Source: Tubiluchus corallicola (lineage: Eukaryota > Priapulida > Priapulimorpha > Priapulimorphida > Tubiluchidae). Taken from it: a stretch of 64,000 nucleotides of DNA. The translations under genes and the position numbers were made by a program. The notes below the pieces were generated by a model. It was given only the letters and a program-made list of their open reading frames with translations, ran no database searches and had not been told where the DNA came from. Positions within the stretch are counted from its first letter, which is position 1, and each line of letters starts with the position of its first letter. Positions 13,301-59,342 of the stretch are shown here, piece after piece. Location: NCBI GenBank assembly GCA_030141605.1, contig JAQGDQ010000041.1, positions 744,001-808,000 on the forward strand, given 5' to 3'.

Positions 13301-16300
13301 TAAATACTTTTTAGTCTTTAATTATTTTATTGTAATTATAATATTATATGCACATATTTTTAGTCCTCACTTTCGGCGCTTGCCAGCTCAGGCAGTAGAA
13401 TGCAAGTCAGCTTATCCTTTAGCTCCGGTTACTGGTGAAGATTGGTCTGAGGAAATAATTGACGCATTTGACGACTTAGTGTATTGCTCAAAGTGGAAAG
13501 TAATAATGCTAAGGATAATTTCGTTCCAAGATGGCATACCTTACGTAGATTTGATTGATACTCATGGAGAAAAGGTATTACTCTGTAATATATTATTTAA
13601 GTTCACATTAAATTCCACTAGAAAAAGTCAAAATTACAACATCCAGGAATGGCTTAAATTATTGGAATTTTATGTTATTTCTTCTGGATTTATTTTGTAC
13701 CTTGCACTCCACTTGCTACTGTGTTTATGACCTCTGACAACATTTTTAAGGTTCTGCTAATAATATGCAAAAATATAACGCTAGTAAGAATTTTTTCTGC
13801 TTGTAGATTATAAAAACTGCACCAAAATTACACAAAATTTGCCTTTTTGTCTAGCAGCGTTTTAATGATTTGCTGACACTCTCTGTGACCTTAGGAGAAG
13901 TGCAAAAGTGCAGTTTGCATATTGCTGTAAATAGAAAACCTCTGGGCACATTCTATATCTGCCAATCTGATTTTGGCAGTTAAGCATTCCTTCTTATAGT
14001 GTTTTTTGCCCAAACAAGGCCGGTGGCCATTCGATGCATGAGGCTACAAATTGTTTTCTAGTTTTTCTAATTGTATGGTAACTTTATTGTTTTATTCTGG
14101 TGTTATGTTTTCCTGTAGGATGTGAAGATATTCGAGCAAATGGTTTCGGCTGGTCTTGCCAAGTGGTCTACCGATTCAGCAGCTGTTCTCACTACAAAGG
14201 TACCATTGTGCAAAAGTGATTCTTGAAGGCTTAATTTTAAAAAAAAAATAAAATTGACTGATTGCCGTGAGCTTTAGTCAGTGAAACATTTTTATAGATT
14301 GTGTTAGTGAAATTGTTTTACAAAATTGTGTTAATGGAAATGTTTTAAAATAACAATTTAGCCCCAGAAGTCAATAAGAGGCAAATATTTGAATGTTTTC
14401 AAAAGCATCTTGTGCAGAAGTATTTTCTTGTTTGACAGAATTTGAATCTTCACAGACTTAATATTCTATGAAGCTATTTTTATGACCACATCATTATTGT
14501 GTCTTTAACTATTTTTTTCACATTTGAAACTTTTTGATACTCTATGCTCAAATTGCCGGTTTGCAGTTTTCATTATTTTTTTTCTTTTGATTTGGTTTAT
14601 GTAGGTGTCTAACGGAGACATGCTAGATTCGGGGGATTGGAACAGGACAGTTGATTTGGTTTCTGATACAAGTGTTGCGGATGACATCAAAGCTACTGTA
14701 GCTGATCAATCACTTAACTTTTCTACTGTTGATCACACAGGTTCTAATAAGCAACTGTCTGTTTTGTGTTATCACTGAACATTTTTCTGCTGTCATGATG
14801 CTTTGTTGTACCCCCCATACATTTTGTTTTCCACCTCTCTGGGCTATAATAGTTATGGAGTTGTATCATATCAACTCACACTATGTGTGATTTAATATCA
14901 TGCATTTGTATTCTTATGTTGCTGTAGGAGATAAAATTCCTTACTAAATTTGTTTAGACCCTTTTTGACTTTTCCGAGTTAAATCCTTGTTAAATTATAC
15001 ACGTATTTACGCTATTTGTTGTTCAAGTTCTTGTCAGCAGCTAGCAGCAGTTAATAATACATTTGTGCAAGATATTTTAGTATCAAATAAAAAAATTAAA
15101 TATTGTATTAGATTTTAAAGAGTTAGTTGTTCTAAACAAATAAAGACATTTAAAACTATAGTGTGATGGCAGGCAATAACTCTGTGAGATTTTGTTTTTT
15201 TAAAAGATGCTCATTCTTCTGTTCTCAGATACTCCGAAAGGTGGCGGGTCCGCAAATAGTGACAGCAGTCCTCAACAAGCCAGTTTTGGTGATTGTAGTT
15301 TACTTCAGAGTACAGGTGTGACATTTTTAGAAATCATTATTAGTGCCTGTTTTATGTAGTTTGGTATTTTGCTGGCCAGGTGGTTATAGTTTGACTAGAA
15401 TATAGCTAATTACTGATGATAAGGATTCACCGTGAGACATCGAATTGGCGAGGTTGTGTTAGTCGTAATCTTCAGATTTGTATTGCAAATGCCCTTGCCC
15501 ATTAATGGGAAAGGGAAGGGGGATTATGACTGATGAAGTCATCCAGAAGCAGTTTTCATGGTGGTCACTTATGTATTTACTGACTAGATTTGACTGCTTA
15601 ACTTTGATCACTAAGTACACAGTGTGATCGTTCAGTTATAAGGCCAGCAGTCTTAAAAAATGTGAGGTGTCATTACTTATGATTGTTTTTTGGAGGATGT
15701 TAGCATCATTACAAGTATGTTCACTGGTGAGTGGAGGAGTACTTTTGTTATAACTTATAAGCAATAGAGTAAATGTGTTTGGGAAATACAGATGATGCTT
15801 CCAATCTCATGCTTGATGTAAACAGAAAACTATTGTTGGTAAACAATGAGCAAATGACAAAATGCAATTCCTAGGGTATAGGGAAAAGGCATAGCTTGCA
15901 AAATGTGGTAGCAATAATTTATTGTGTAAATGCACATTTTTAGATATAATGCCTTCTAATTATTGCACTAAGAAACCCAATTTTTTACTCATTTACTGTG
16001 GTTATTCGTAAATCAAAATGCACAAAATTTGTTAATTCTTCTAGAGTATTTGTTAGAATTAAAGAGAAAATTTGGCAATTTTAAATCCCTAACTTATAGG
16101 TATTGAGGCTGGGAAGATGGAACCTGATTCCAGTACCACAGAACCAAGCATTGACTTGGGCAGTTTTGGGAACTCTTTCCTCTCTGAGTCTGAGCATGAC
16201 AACGATAGTATCAAAGTACGTAGTTTGCACAAGTTCTTGTGCCTGCTTCTTTTGCTTATGTGCAGTTTACTTGTTTATTAACAAGGTAACAGGGAAGTTT

Positions 16301-17694
16301 TAGAATGCAATATACATAGGTTTGCTGTAACAGTGACAAAACGGCACCTCTAGCTATTTCCCTTCTGGGCTCCTAAAATCTTAAAGTTTATAAATGTTGC
16401 CTATTTTGTATTTATCGCAGGTACGGAATCATTAGTGTTTTATTGCAAAAAATTCACTAGTTCCAATTCTTTAGTTCTGCAAAAAGTTTACAAATCATGA
16501 TTTTCCTTCTTTTTTGCAAAAAGTCAATTAAAGAAGCAAATGAACAACTTAGCCTGATGAACTGATAAACTCCTGTCAGTTTGAAGCCACTTACTTGAAA
16601 AATACATGAAAACTCAATAACAGAATGGGGCTGTTTTTAATGTTAAAAATGCACATGTTCAACAAAAAAATACGATAATGCCTTCATATTCACAGGAGTG
16701 ATACAACCAGCACTTTTTCAACACACACTTTCTCGCAGTATGTAAACCACACTAAAGTACTGGCATAAAATTGTTCTGCAACAATGCCTGTCATACACTT
16801 GTCTGGCATTAAGCATTTCATCTCGTTTGACAAGCAAGTTAAACATACATTTATGATGAAGGCTGAGACATTTCACAATTGTCCAAAATGCAACCTTGGA
16901 AAAAAACTGCAAGATTTTTGTGAAAGGTAAGGTTGGATATTCGTTTCATGTTGAATGTCTAACATTGGACAAGTTTGAAGTAGGCTTAGCATTCCATGAA
17001 AAGTGTTCTTTACTCTGAACTGGTGTTTAGGAAAATTGTAAACTCGGATTACGCAGTGCCCATACAGATGATCACAATGTGAAAATAATCTGAGGGAATG
17101 ATGGTGAAGCAGTGTCATTTCTGTATGGATCATTCGCAATTGTATATCGTCGATATAATTGTAAGTCATTACTGTTGTAGTTGAACATTTGTCTTGGTAT
17201 TTTACTAGGTTTTAGGTTCAAATGCTAGTCTCACAGATGCCTCCAGTTTTGCTTTTGAAAGCGGGACTCGCGATAACAGTGTTGTCGAACTGGAAAGCCT
17301 ACCTGCAGACCGTAATACTTACGAGAGTATGCTGAGCAGTACAAAATTCCATCCAGATGTTACTCAGGTCATAAAAGACTTTGACAGTGCCGATGCTGCA
17401 ATGCAAGTGCATTCATCAAATCTAGGTGAATTGCCTTCTGGGATTGAGGACATAAGTATTGTTGCTGGAACTAATGGAACGCCAGCTGGTCCTACATACC
17501 AAGCAAAAGAGTTCCCATCTGGCATTCAGGATATTAGCATGATTCCTGGTAACACCGGTACGCGACTTGTGACATCATTGGGAGACGCCAGCATGACGTC
17601 AAATGCTGACAAATCGGAACTAGATGTTCTAGAAGTTAATCAGTTTTCCTCAGTGCTTGATCAAGTGTCAAATGATAATACTGTAGAAGAATAA
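4273..17694 (+). CDS. TDRKH: Tudor and KH domain-containing protein (TDRKH/Papi), complete, 14 coding exons
   Basis: Coding exons: 4273-4366, 4659-4768, 5887-6091, 7281-7429, 9010-9120, 9496-9598, 9760-9977, 12275-12447, 13364-13574, 14119-14199, 14605-14740, 15229-15315, 16100-16215 and 17209-17694. All have GT-AG borders, and phases sum to 2280 nt (759 residues). Order: N-terminal membrane helix (about 5-26), KH1 (about 46-118, GRDG 60-63), KH2 (about 125-200, GKNG 137-140), linker, extended Tudor domain (about 278-458, WYRG and YYIDFGD), then a long Asp/Ser-rich tail. In flies, silkworm and mouse this protein sits on the mitochondrial outer membrane, binds methylarginine-marked PIWI proteins and supports 3' trimming of pre-piRNAs. 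The start is the first in-frame ATG after stops at 4213-4218, and its helix matches the family N-terminus. The protein is clearly longer than the human one (561 residues as I recall), all in the tail. Exon edges were read by eye. Confidence 0.93.
4493..5357 (+). repeat. 61-bp direct repeat pair in TDRKH introns 1 and 2
   Basis: 4493-4553 and 5297-5357 are the same 61-bp sequence with about four substitutions. Both start ACAGCAAGTGC and end CTCCA. One copy lies in intron 1 and the other in intron 2, so exon 2 is bracketed by them. I see no coding potential. They could be relics of a short mobile repeat or of a local duplication. Confidence 0.8.
4659..6091 (+). CDS. TDRKH: TDRKH exons 2-3: KH1 domain and start of KH2
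   Basis: Exon 2 (4659-4768) carries the beta strand and the GXXG loop IIGRDGANIKQ. Exon 3 (5887-6091) completes KH1 (KTKARVKFKD ... RTITIRGTAEAAHKAEQMI) and opens KH2 (MFVPQKVLGRLI). Exon 3 stops one base into the glycine codon of the KH2 GXXG loop. The intervening intron (4769-5886) holds a copy of a 61-bp repeat that is also in intron 1. Confidence 0.9.
6600..8600 (+). repeat. Degenerate dispersed repeats in TDRKH introns 3 and 4
   Basis: Phrases recur between about 6620-6780 and about 8205-8540: GCTAGGGC(A/C)ACAATTTTT, AGCTTGTAGCATAT(C/T)AAGTG and ACCTTC(C)GACCCCAGA. Within intron 4 a roughly 58-bp block starting GTGTCAAAAAGTGAC is also repeated at 8424 and 8544 (period 120). These are old diverged copies of a non-coding repeat, and I could not assign a family. 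Confidence 0.55.
7281..9598 (+). CDS. TDRKH: TDRKH exons 4-6: KH2 core and linker
   Basis: Exon 4 (7281-7429) contains the rest of the GKNG loop, then IRHMCRVSSARIEVE and the strand-helix KKLVMIKGTADQIEYAK, a typical KH2. Exon 5 (9010-9120) continues the last helix (LIQEVLVAEDDYRKRI) into a basic, Ser/Arg-rich linker. Exon 6 (9496-9598) is linker with no domain signature. RNA binding by this tandem KH pair is known for the family. Confidence 0.88.
9760..13574 (+). CDS. TDRKH: TDRKH exons 7-9: extended Tudor domain
   Basis: Exon 7 (9760-9977) holds the N-terminal nuclease-like half (DDYLEVYISAVATPNHFWVQ). Exon 8 (12275-12447) holds the Tudor barrel, with WYRG (353-356) and VYYIDFGD (368-375). 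Aromatics in this barrel form the methylarginine cage in other Tudor proteins. Exon 9 (13364-13574) gives the C-terminal half (LPAQAVECK, DWSEEIIDAFDDL). The 2.3 kb intron before exon 8 and the 0.9 kb intron after it are the most repeat-affected in this part of the gene. Confidence 0.92.
12545..12912. mobile_element. MITE in TDRKH intron 8
   Basis: The ends are inverted repeats. The left begins ACGTGTCCACCAAATTT, and the reverse complement of the right end is identical over those 17 bases and matches in about 24 of the first 27. The element is 368 bp and non-coding. Target duplication is not obvious, so the superfamily is unassigned. It lies wholly inside the intron between the two Tudor exons 8 and 9. 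Confidence 0.75.
14119..17694 (+). CDS. TDRKH: TDRKH exons 10-14: acidic, Ser/Asp-rich C-terminal tail
   Basis: Exon 10 (14119-14199) resembles the end of the family's Tudor region (DVKIFEQMVSAGLAKW). Exons 11-14 (14605-14740, 15229-15315, 16100-16215, 17209-17694) encode about 274 residues with no recognisable fold, rich in Asp, Ser, Thr and Gly. In exon 14 a 16-residue motif occurs twice, PSGIEDISIVAGTNGT (674-689) and PSGIQDISMIPGNTGT (701-716). Open frame, clean splice sites and phase agreement support these exons. They lack the conservation that supports the earlier ones. Confidence 0.8.
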
Positions 17695-17924
17695 GATTAT
17701 GTGCTTGGAGTAGCTGTTTTGGCAGCATCATTACTATACATATCTAGTATAATTCAGTCTTTTGATTTATACTGCATTTCTGCATATCAGAAAAACACTT
17801 TCCTCAATAATTTTGATGTGCCATTTAATTTTTAACCATGAGTTTGTTCTTTGATTGTGCTATTTTGGCTTAAAAGATAATTCAAGACAGTTAATTTTTC
17901 AAACTATTATAAATATAAAAATGT

Positions 17925-18424
17925 ATTAAAAAACGTTTGTGCAGTCTTGAGAGCAGAACAACTTTCTGTATAGAATTGTGCTAGAGCAAGGCTTAAGACA
18001 GTTACGCATGCATTATTTTAATCAGGATAATTCCTAACAATGATTGAGGTACCCTGAACTATTTGATTGATAGTTCATAATCATAATGTTATCATTCAAT
18101 ACCCTTGTAGAACTGCTGACAAGGAATTTGCCAAGTCACAGTGCGAGTTTCATATTCTTTCATATCAGAGCATGACTTCGTGTCGGCCATACACTAGACT
18201 TTTATTCAACAAAAATGTTCTGCTACGGTTTGGTCAACTTTTATCTCCTAACATTAGTATGTATCCATGGTAACATGGTCAGTTTTTGTTACAACCTTTC
18301 TTAGTTTAATGCTCTCATCTACATGCCAACATTCTGAGTGATTTGTTATCTAAGTTTTAATAATTTTTGGTATTTACATCAATTTATTTATTATTTCTAC
18401 ACCTCATATGCAAGAAATAATAAA
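17925..18424 (+). terminator. Candidate TDRKH poly(A) signals
   Basis: ATTAAA at 17925-17930 is followed by a GT-rich stretch (cgtttgtgcag). A canonical AATAAA lies at 18419-18424. Either would give a 3'UTR of about 0.25-0.75 kb. Which is used cannot be told from the sequence. Confidence 0.45.
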
Positions 18425-21400
18425 TAGATAACATTGTAGCAAGCATTTTTCCCACACTAGCTTATTTTGCTAGCGATGCCACGAACTGCACTGCTTGACA
18501 TCACTCTACAACAGAAAAATAATGAATCAAATAGCACCGGTATTTAATATTCATTAAAAAATTTCACTTCGAAATTGTTTGGTGCACAGTCTACTTAGCA
18601 TAGTTTTTGGCATTTTATCTCCATTTTGGTTGCTCTTAAAAGTGGAACAAATTATTTCTCAGTAATCAAAATTTGTACATGTAATGTATAAGCATAAAAG
18701 CATGTTAACTACTGACAATTATAATGAAATGCAAGTTTCATCACCACCGGATGTGATTATCAACCAGGAGTGATAAACTTAAAACAAAAGAATAGCAAAG
18801 CTTAATCGATGAAGAGAGCCATGTTCATTCAACTCGATGTGTGTTGGTAATAAATATTAATATCAAATTTTCATGACGCAAACCAACAAACAGATATCCT
18901 CATACATACTTCTGAAGACAATTTAATGTACTAAGAAGGACGAAACTACGCAACTCATTGAAGTGCACGAAAAACAAAAACTTGCAAGTTATAATTAATA
19001 TCCAATAAAAATTTATTTCATTCATTTGCTACCTTAAATTACAGCATTAATTGGCTAGTTTCATGAGATTACAAGCAGGTTGTTGTTTAATCACTGGCTG
19101 TCGACCAGCTAGCTAAGTTACTAAGTACAAGTACTATGCAGTAACATTAACTTCAACTGTGGTAAAATTGCAAACCAAATTAAATGCTGATGAATAATAA
19201 AAAACAGAAGCTCTGTGTCCGTGTTAAAAACTTCAAGCTTTAACTTCAGTACATATAAAACATGAAGGTTAAGCGTGCATGGTAGTTAAGATCTATGATA
19301 TACAAACATGAATATTTATTATCAGTTCTGCACAGAGACACATGAAAGTAAAAGACTTGGCACACATTACGCCAAGTCGGAGGCAGGTTCCTGCCTCAAA
19401 TGTTAACAAAATGTCGAGACACACAAATTCAGGTACAAAAAGCTACGACACACCATTAAAATATTTACCACATGACTTGCTGCCATTGTTAGTTACTAGT
19501 CGCATGGTCCATTACTATGAAACAACACGAATAAAAGCTTGTAATTTAAGACTCATCGACAACCGTAATAATACAATAACAATAATTTGATATCTAATGA
19601 TACCGATACATTATAAGCCGTATCAGCTGTTTGTTAGGAATGCAAGCAGCAGCAAGACATGCACTAGATCACATGTATGAACAAACAGGATAATCGTTTC
19701 AGTGCTGCAAATGTTACAAAGACGTTAAGTATGATTGCAAACAGAAACTCTGTGAATGGTTCACCTGGTAAAAAACACTATGTAACTGTAGTACATTTAC
19801 AATATAATACTGCTTTAGTCAATGCATTGTACACAGTACAACAGCAAAGACCAACATTGTTAAATTTGATCTTACAGCCTTAGCAAAACATTTATAAAAG
19901 CTGCAGAAAAATTGGTACCGTCAAGCAAAGCCAAATGCTAGAGCACACAGAAAGCATGCATGAAACCCTGACAACGGCAATGTTGACTTTAAAGACGGGT
20001 TGATATAAAACACTTTTGATTATAGAAAAGTACGAAAAGTTATGTTGGACAGACTGCCAGCACAGTGATGAATATATAGTGCAATGCTTGTGTTAAATTC
20101 TAGAGTAGGGATATACTACAGTTACATTTCTGTGACCAATATAAATCTAGTCCACCAAAACAGCAGCACCTTTTTGCTAATAAGAGACTAACTGATAGCT
20201 GATTTAACATGGCAAGTTGTCAAGAGGGAAAACAATGAACACTCAATGCAGCATTTATATCATGAACACATTACATAATTATTATTACACACGGATTTGC
20301 TGTGCATTCATAGTCATTATGAATAATAATAACACTATAACTTAGCAATTTCATTCTCAATTTTGATTAACAAAAGCCTTAACCCAGCAGGTCACCAGAA
20401 AAAATTGATCATCATACACATTAGACCACAATTTTCTTTCAGATTTCCAACACTATGACTGTCATAGTGAAACTTGAACAAGCATTGTTTGGTTTTACAC
20501 TTTTAAAAAGTGGTGGGCAAACACTATTACTGAAAGAGAACTAATGTTGTGATTCCTAATGGCATACTGGGCAGAGACGTACAAGAATCCTATTACTGAC
20601 AATTACATACCATCCACACATAACTAATATTAATTGAAAACAACCACTGACCCAACGCACAGGAATATTAAAATTTTACAATACACTTGCTAGCAATGCA
20701 TATTTTTAAAGAAACCAACAACTTCACATAATAAAAGTTCGCAAGTATATAAAAATGGATCGGGCAGCGGATTTTATTTTTAAAAGCATTTTCACGGTAA
20801 AACAACAGACCGGCGTGGTCTACAGCAACCATCAAAGTTGTTACATCCAGGACAGTTGCTATAGCATGCAGAGCAGGCTGATAACTACATACAGTACACA
20901 AGCCAAGCAATGTTGCAGCTTGAGAAAAATGGTTTGTAATGTGTAAATGCATCAAGTTTGGCCTTGTGGGACATCATGTACTACATTATAACACTCGAAA
21001 TAACTAACATAGTTTCGAAGCACATGTACAGTCTGATTCAAATAATTTTGGTAGTTTCATCTTGTTAATAAAATAATTAGAATTGACGTATTTTATCGTA
21101 AGAATTGAAATGACAACAGTTTTTCCATCAGTGTTTCATTTATTTCTCTCGGGTGATAACTGTCATTTCCAAAAAGCCGAGTAATAATAATAAAATTTAC
21201 AACTTTGTTATACACATTTTCAGTACAGTGTACCGAATACTTGGATGAAATGTAATTAGCTCATACATACTGAATAAGATACTCAAATAAATATAATTTA
21301 CAAGGTTTAACGGTAGTAAGTTAACAATAATGTGTGATATTTCATCGACAACTGTACGAGTTTGCTAGCATACCGAGACATAAGATAAGATTTGCCTGGG

Positions 21401-22264
21401 AATGTGTACGTTCAAATACCTAATTTCTTTCTTTGAAACTAGTTCTGTCTGCCATTCTTTCAAACAGCACTCTACTAGAATACGTAATAAATTGTACAAA
21501 CACGGGCAATAGTAACTACTGTTCAACCATCTTGTCTACACACAATTTATAACAACTATAACACAAAGGCTCACTTGTAACAGACCCTATTCACATTCCA
21601 CATTTTACTGACAACTTGACATTCTGCAAAATAAGCCTGAAATACTGTTATATTGTAAGTAACCCATACAGGAATGAGGTGGATATATTACACACAGATG
21701 GGCTTATCTAAAATCCATTGCAAATGAAACGGCACTATCAGCCAACAAAGGACAATACTGCACAATGAATATCTGTATATAAAAGGCATGCAAAGTCTCA
21801 TATATTCCATTAACAATAATTTCGACTAAATTCGTTCATTCATCACAATTTACGCTGCAATAAATTAACTAATTTAGTCATTCACATTATTTAATCATTA
21901 ATCACTTTATACATTTGAAAATATTTACTGCAATATTAAAGCTTAAAATTTTCAAAATTATCAAAAAGGCCAGGTTAGTTGTAAATATAAAGACATACTG
22001 ACAACAAGACAAGCAGACTATGTTAGCGATCGATGAACATTCATATGTTCAACAGAACACAATACAATATCATATTTACAGGATCGTCATGACTAGACAC
22101 ACAGATGCATGCCGGGTCATATAAAAGAATCATCTACATACGACCCAGCAAAGATACTGCAAGGTGCCACCATGCTGCACGTTTCTGTGTGTACTCCATG
22201 TAAATGAAGGCAATACCATGCACCAGCCCGACCAGTAGAGGTACAAGGAGCATAACCCGTAGGT

Positions 22265-22270
22265 TTTATT
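22265..22270 (-). terminator. Candidate G-alpha-q poly(A) signal
   Basis: AATAAA on the - strand (TTTATT on +) lies about 290 bp past the stop codon. Other copies occur further left, so the real end is unknown. Confidence 0.35.
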
Positions 22271-22555
22271 AATATTATTGCACAAAAAGTAAATAGTTAA
22301 ACATAGTAACCTCTACCAACCCTGCTGATACCGATATTTTTTGCCCATAAATTGGAATTGCCTGGTTTGATGAGTTATAGTACAAACTATTGTCCACAAC
22401 TCGCAGCATTCAGATATCAACACTTATACATACTGTACATATAAAACTTGACTTGACCTTGAGTTATAGACCTGGCCAATGTTCAAGGACACTTGACATC
22501 AAACCATTGCCATGACGACCGGCTATACACAACTTGGTCGTCACAGACTGCACTA

Positions 22556-55939
<33,384 letters not shown>

Positions 55940-57070
55940 ATTTAATATGGTCAGGCAAAACAGTCCAACGTTTAGCCACTGTTTTACCCTTCCTCTTCCA
56001 CTCCACTGTCGTAGTGGTTGACTATCGATATACACAATACATTAACAATTTTATGAATGTCCCATTTGTGCTAAATCCAGGTATCCCGATGAAATTTTGG
56101 CTCCTGAAACCTGACTAACTGTCGCACTTAACTTTACTTCCAGGCTGGGTGTGGTAAGAGCGAGTGTAGTAAGAAAACGATAACCGCGTAGAAATTTTTA
56201 ACTGGGCATGCGCATTGGCACATTATGAGTATAAGGTCCAAAAAATTTTGAAAAACAAAAATCACGGCGAAATAAAAAAGGGAAGACGCGTATAATAGGC
56301 CTACCCAAGTAATTTAGTTAATTATAATGAATTATAATGCATTGTTAATCAATGTGAGATTCCCAAGCAATGAAAGCTGCAATTAAAATTTTGGTTTTCT
56401 TATACATTTGTCAAGTCGATTTTGCAATTGATGTTATTTCTGTAACGAAACAAAATTTAATGTTATATACAGTTTTAAGGTCAGCATAAAGTTCCCAACT
56501 TCCTATGTAGAAAGGTTTCAGCCCGCTCGAACAGACATCAACACAATATAATTATTATGTAGCAAAATAATAATCAGTTCAGGTCTATTTTATGTATTGT
56601 ATATCATCGTTATTCGAGGGCTGTTTATATGTTCTCACTAAATTTTAGGAAGTTTTTAACGTGAAATGTTTGTGGCGTGGCTTTATTGCACTGTATAGTG
56701 GAAAATAGAATCATTGTTAAAGTAGTAAAAAATCGGGTAATCCACCCAAACCCCCGTTAGCATTCATAATTTGCAGTATTATGCTTAATTTTACGCGATT
56801 TTTTTTCCTAGTGGTTAATGCACAAACCACAAGGGTAGTTTGAATTATCGTATTGGTAATTGTGTGATTTTTCATTAATTGTACAGCATTAAGAATTAAT
56901 TTGAGTTATTATCACCATTTTAACTAGCAAAAAATAATAACAATTTCCTCAAACAATTAACCTCTTAGCTACCCTTGTAAAAGAGACCCACATCATCGTG
57001 TAGCTCGGTTTTTCCTCTTACCAAAGGATATTTCTGCGTAGGACCTCCTGGTAATGGACAAAGACGAAAA

Positions 57071-57186
<116 letters not shown>

Positions 57187-58196
57187 CGTACGTGGAGACC
57201 TCGATCCCGAACACTCTTATTTCAGCGAAACAGTAACCGCTTGCAAACAAAACTACTCTTTAGGCTTAGGCTTAGCACACATAAAAATAACATAGATTAA
57301 ACTGTTAAACAATATTATGTTATAACGAATTGAATATTTGTACATTTAAGAACTGCATACTTGGTGAATACGTACAAATAATGTAACGGAAGACAATTCA
57401 GCGTTTCTTTATTTATTTAAAAGTAATCTAATCAGCGGAGGAGTCTGAGCTAACGGTCGTAGTAGGTGCGTGGGCGGCAATGAAGAAGCCAAATAAAATG
57501 TTATATGATTATGTTCAGTCAGCATAAAGAGATATCAATGCGAAAATTGGACTTGACGAGAGCAGAACTGTAGTTTGGTAGCGCGAACTAATGGTTGTTG
57601 CTCTATCTAATACGTGTAAACTGGCATAATTAGGGCAGTAGAGAAAGAATGTATTTGTAAATGAATTATGGTGCGGTTGTAAAAAGCCGCTTTTTTGCCC
57701 ACTTGTTCGCCCTATTAATTTACACTTCTGCTCTGCCTGGCATGGGCTGAAAAAGTACAGAAATGCATTGTGGTTATAAGCACGTGGAAGACTGAATTGA
57801 TTACAGTGCAACCACCGGACTCGGATTCATCAGCCCAAAAACTCAATTCCAGCGGCGCCAATAATTTAGGTTGCGTATCAACCAACCCTTATTGACGACT
57901 GTTACTATATAGGTCCATTAAGTTTTTGTAAACGGTAGTTGTTGTAACTTCAAATAGGTCATAAATATCTTATTTTCATTAACAGATGAATACTAAAATG
58001 GCGCATTGGTGTCTTAGACACGCCACCAATATGCATAGCGTTATTATAGTATCGATCTTGAGGCTGATCAATACCACGTCGGACAGACGAGGTCTAGTAG
58101 CAGAGAAGCCGCGCTGAAAGCGGTGTCACGTATATCAGTAATTAAGCCTGTGGCGCCACCTAGCACGCGTTCAACTAATTAATCAATGTAGCACTC

Positions 58197-58214
58197 ATGG
58201 TTGTGCACAACCAT
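58197..58214. repeat. 18-bp perfect palindrome
   Basis: ATGGTTGTGCACAACCAT is its own reverse complement. It sits in a GC-richer patch of the intergenic region and may be a dimeric factor site or chance. Confidence 0.6.
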
Positions 58215-59057
58215 CGCTAGTTGTGGGCGCATATTGTCTAGGGATTACGTATACAAAATCTATGGTAACACTGCTTTTCATAAATTGAATTGAATTATCG
58301 CGTGAGTAATTTTGACTCTTTATAAAACATAGTAATCTTAAAATAATAATCTTAAAAATGATTATTTGTTTGTTGTTTACTTCTTAAAAATGATAATCTA
58401 TAGCAAGCAGGTAGTCAAGTAAACATGCATGAATTTTAGCTTCTTATAAAGGAAGGTGGAATCGTATGTATATAGATGAAAAAAATAATAGTAATTACAC
58501 AATCTGCTTAAAAAATTATTTATCAACAAAAAAGTCAGAAGTTAACAAGCTCAATTTTAATAAGATAGTTTGAAAGCCCAACAAGTTCTACTCCCAAAAG
58601 ATTCCAGTGTTCTAACACTACATGCAGCAATGACAAACAAACTGAAACATAAAGGCAATTGTCTGACTATGAATACTTTCTATTTAGTTTTAGACTATTG
58701 AAATGATTTTGGCAATGATTAGGTGCACTGTTGGAAGAAGTTTTATTGATATAATTCACCACCGTCACCAGAGAACATACTATCCGCTCTACGCTTGAAC
58801 TACACTCTCTGCTGTCACCAATGCCATTTCAATAGTGCGTAGTATTGGGCAGCACAGCACTTTATCATTAAACTTTGCCAAATATTAACCCCATAATAAT
58901 GTATAAATACACATAGCTACAATAATAATTATTAAGCCAACTATTATAACAATCAGACACTTTCAAGGAAATTTTTAAAAAGATATTAAGAAGTGCAATG
59001 ATTACCACAAGTTGGAACTTGTCAGAGCAATCCTGCAAAATATGCAGTCAATCTTTG

Positions 59058-59136
59058 CACATGCACATGCACGCGGCACACACGCACGCACGCACACACA
59101 CACACACACAAACAAACACGCACACATACACACACT
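59058..59136. repeat. (CA)n/(CACG)n microsatellite
   Basis: CACATG, CACG and CA units follow each other as a compound, interrupted dinucleotide repeat. Confidence 0.9.
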
Positions 59137-59342
59137 AAAAAGTAATATTTAACAGCCATATTTAAAATCCTAAATAGAATGACAGTCCGATGTTTAAAAA
59201 AAGAACACAGGAAAAAAACATTTTGTTAATCCACATTAAATAAATAAAGATTATATTATAAAAACATTAAATACAGTAGTCACTACTTTAACAACCATTA
59301 ATATGCTCTCATAGTTATTGGGAGAAGTTTTATGGATGAGAA

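Larger units (their letters stand above)
17695..22555. other. Convergent 3' interval between TDRKH and G-alpha-q
   Basis: No coding exon is recognisable on either strand. The interval must contain the TDRKH 3'UTR (left side) and the G-alpha-q 3'UTR (right side). A - strand AATAAA (TTTATT at 22265-22270) lies about 290 bp beyond the G-alpha-q stop, but many further A/T-rich signals leave room for a much longer UTR. Short open frames here have no family resemblance. Confidence 0.55.

Noticed and set aside
55940-56035. In-frame extension of G-alpha-q upstream to an ATG at 56035
   Set aside because: The extra 32 residues resemble nothing in the family, whose members start just before the Cys-Cys pair.
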